Shown here: positions 6,627 through 7,896 of the stretch, in pieces
Numbering within the stretch: position 1 is the stretch's first letter
How the letters are laid out: the number at the start of each line of letters is the position of its first letter
NCBI GenBank assembly: GCA_051000715.1
Contig: JBPCOB010000114.1
Span: forward strand, 1-7,896
DNA from: JBPCOB01 sp051000715
GTDB taxonomy: Bacteria > Actinomycetota > Actinomycetes > JALYNC01
Direction of reading: 5' to 3'
DNA length: 7,896 nt
Notes under the pieces: model-generated
What the model was told of the DNA's origin: nothing
Seen by the model: only the letters and a program-made list of their open reading frames with translations
Database searches by the model: none
Position numbers and translations under genes: made by a program

Positions 6627-6790
6627 AGCGGCCGACCGCCGACAGCAACTGCGCGTCTTTCGGGCGACACGCCTACCGATGCAGCGACCAGCGGACCGGC
6701 ACGACGTCCGCGGTGGAGCGGCCGATCGTCCGGGCCAGCGGGCTGCGCCGGCGGCGGGACTGACCCGGAGAGCGTCGTACCCGTGTGATC
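6627..6790. other. Insert end and recD-tail relic; no gene seen
   Basis: The stretch from the ligase stop to the insertion sequence holds no credible gene. It contains the right copy of the recD 3' end. Weaker recD similarity begins near 6692: read in frame, RTGTTSAVERPIVRASG compares with VIGTEDAVRAAVERPIVRASG in RecD, the two gaps adding up to six bases. Bases 6764-6790 are probably old chromosomal sequence downstream of recD. I see no rho-independent terminator after the ligase. Confidence 0.6.
6711..6763 (+). repeat. recD 3'-end repeat, right copy
   Basis: This is identical over 53 bases to the end of recD (3840-3892), including its TGA. It is not attached to a helicase-coding frame, so here it is a relic or an attachment-site-like copy that closes the two-gene insert. 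Confidence 0.95.
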
Positions 6791-6803
6791 TGTCGACGGC
6801 ACG

Positions 6804-6843
6804 TGAAAACTGACCCCCAGGCGGCAGCTGAAAACTGACCCCC
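6804..6843 (+). repeat. Two 15-bp IS end repeats
   Basis: TGAAAACTGACCCCC occurs at 6804-6818 and again at 6829-6843, 25 bases apart. Multiple short repeats inside the ends are characteristic of IS21 elements, where they are taken to be transposase-binding sites. The A-run/C-run composition differs clearly from the surrounding DNA. Confidence 0.8.
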
Positions 6844-6851
6844 TCCCGAGA

Positions 6852-6874
6852 CCCTGGCTCCAGTCGAGCCAGGG
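6852..6874 (+). other. Hairpin before the transposase ribosome site
   Basis: CCCTGGCTC (6852-6860) and GAGCCAGGG (6866-6874) form a perfect 9-bp stem with a five-base loop. The 3' arm runs directly into AGGGAG (6875-6880), the ribosome site for istA. There is no T run after it, so a classical terminator is unlikely. It could limit translation of transposase from transcripts entering from outside. Confidence 0.7.
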
Positions 6875-6884
6875 AGGGAGCGAG

Positions 6885-7896
6885 GTGCAGTCAGTGGAGA
6901 ACTGGGCGGAGATTCGTCGGTTGCATCGATCCGAGGCGATGCCGATCAAGGTGATCGCGCGGGTGATGGGGGTGTCGAAGAACACGGTGAAGGCGGCGTT
7001 GCGCAGCCAGGGTCCGCCAAGCTACGAGCGGATTCTGCGCGGGTCGATCGTGGACGCGGTGGAGCCGCGCATCCGGGAGCTGCTGGTCGCCTGGCCCACC
7101 ATGCCGGCGACCGTGGTCGCGGAGCGGATCGGCTGGACCCGATCGATCCGGGTGCTGTCGGACCGGGTGGCCGAGCTGCGCCCGGTCTACCTGCCGCCGG
7201 ACCCGGCCGGCCGGACCAGCTATGACCCCGGCGAGATCGCCCAGTGCGACCTGTGGTTCCCCGACATCGCCCTGCCGGTCGGGTTCGGCCAGGCCCGCAC
7301 CGCCACGGCACTGCCGGTGCTGGTGATGGTGACCGGCTACGCCCGCTGGCTGGCCGCGCTGCTGCTGCCCTCCCGCGCCGCCGAGGACCTCTTCGCCGGC
7401 TGGTGGCGGCTGCTCGAGGGTCTCGGCGCGGTGCCGCGGGTGTCGGTCTGGGACGGCGAGGGCGCCATCGGCAGGCGCCGCGGCGGGGTGACGATACTGA
7501 CCGAGGCCACGCACGCGTTCCGCGGCACCCTGGGCGCCAAGGTGATCATCTGCCGGCCGGCCGACCCCGAGGCCAAGGGGCTGGTCGAACGGGCCAACGG
7601 CTACCTGGAGACCTCCTTCCTGCCCGGCCGGACCTTTGCCTCCCCGGCGGACTTCAACACCCAGCTGGTCGACTGGACGGCGCTGGTGAACACCCGCCGG
7701 CGCCGGGTGCTGGGGTGTGCGCCGAGCGAGCGGATCGGCGCCGACCGGGCGGCGATGCTGGCCCTGCCGCCGGTGCCGCCGGCCACCGGCTGGGGCGCCT
7801 CACTGCGGCTGCCCCGGGACCACTACGTCCGGTTGGACGGCAACGACTACTCGGTGCACCCCGCGGCGGTCGGCCGCCGGGTGGCGGTGGCCGCGG
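6885..7896 (+). CDS. istA: IS21-type transposase IstA, 3' end outside window
   Basis: 337 codons are open to the window edge. The protein would cut and join DNA ends of the IS. An N-terminal helix-turn-helix reads PIKVIARVMGVSKNTVKAAL (about 20-39). The DDE core shows Asp122 in AQCDLWF, Asp190 in VSVWDGEGAIG and Glu235 in KGLVERANGYLE, with spacings of 68 and 45 residues typical for the family. The C-terminal domain starts near the edge (YVRLDGNDYSVHP, the NxYSVxP-type motif of IstA proteins). GTG 6885 is chosen because AGGGAG (6875-6880) lies four bases upstream; GTG 6894 is a possible start three codons later. The downstream ATPase gene istB is expected but not seen. No frameshift or stop is found, so the gene looks intact as far as visible. 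Confidence 0.9.
   Translation, partial: MQSVENWAEIRRLHRSEAMPIKVIARVMGVSKNTVKAALRSQGPPSYERILRGSIVDAVEPRIRELLVAWPTMPATVVAERIGWTRSIRVLSDRVAELRPVYLPPDPAGRTSYDPGEIAQCDLWFPDIALPVGFGQARTATALPVLVMVTGYARWLAALLLPSRAAEDLFAGWWRLLEGLGAVPRVSVWDGEGAIGRRRGGVTILTEATHAFRGTLGAKVIICRPADPEAKGLVERANGYLETSFLPGRTFASPADFNTQLVDWTALVNTRRRRVLGCAPSERIGADRAAMLALPPVPPATGWGASLRLPRDHYVRLDGNDYSVHPAAVGRRVAVAA

Larger units (their letters stand above)
6791..7896 (+). mobile_element. IS21-family insertion sequence, left part
   Basis: The element begins near TGTCGACGGC (6791), includes two end repeats, a hairpin and an istA-type transposase gene, and continues past the window, so istB and the right end are not seen. TGT at 6791 is the likely tip, because IS21-type ends start with TGT and carry repeated internal motifs; TGT at 6784 is an alternative. 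Insertion is only about 27 bases after the recD-tail relic. Confidence 0.75.

Noticed and set aside
3840..6763. 53-bp repeats as a target-site duplication of an IS
   Set aside because: Far longer than IS target duplications, and no transposase or terminal inverted repeat lies inside the unit.
6804..6843. Start of a CRISPR array
   Set aside because: There are only two 15-bp copies 25 bases apart, and they lie in the end of an IS21-type element, which explains them.

Overview
The window is GC-rich DNA with GTG/TTG starts, GTGA stop/start overlaps and an actinobacterial-style recB-recD arrangement, so the host is most likely an actinomycete. I cannot place it below the phylum. The backbone is the 3' part of recB and a full-length recD, two subunits of the RecBCD (exodeoxyribonuclease V) repair and DNA-degradation complex. 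No recC is visible.

Layout: 1-145 is an inverted, slightly diverged copy of the part of recB that encodes the nuclease active site (bases 845-989). 146-1218 is the rest of recB, truncated at its 5' end by that junction. 1322-1956 is a vapB-vapC toxin-antitoxin pair inserted exactly between recB and recD. It is flanked by imperfect direct repeats of the recB-tail/recD-head junction (about 1165-1250 and 1970-2058), so recD (2021-3892) is preceded by a 23-codon relic of the recB tail (1953-2024) that links vapC to recD by two 4-base stop/start overlaps. 3893-6710 is a second insert: a two-gene operon coding for a nitroreductase-fold flavoprotein (4042-5049) and a PaaK/CapK-like adenylate-forming enzyme (5046-6626). 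It is followed by a perfect 53-bp copy of the recD 3' end (3840-3892 repeated at 6711-6763). From about 6791 to the window end lies the left part of an IS21-family insertion sequence, with two 15-bp end repeats, a 9-bp-stem hairpin and an istA-type transposase gene that runs off the window.

The main theme is that cargo has entered this recB-recD locus repeatedly, and that both non-IS inserts end in a copy of the tail of the gene just upstream. RecB and RecD belong to one helicase-nuclease. VapB and VapC form a toxin-antitoxin pair embedded in the same apparent transcription unit. The flavoprotein and ligase are translationally coupled and probably act on one small-molecule pathway that I cannot name. 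Whether recB is really broken here, or the left edge is a chimeric assembly end, cannot be decided from the window alone.
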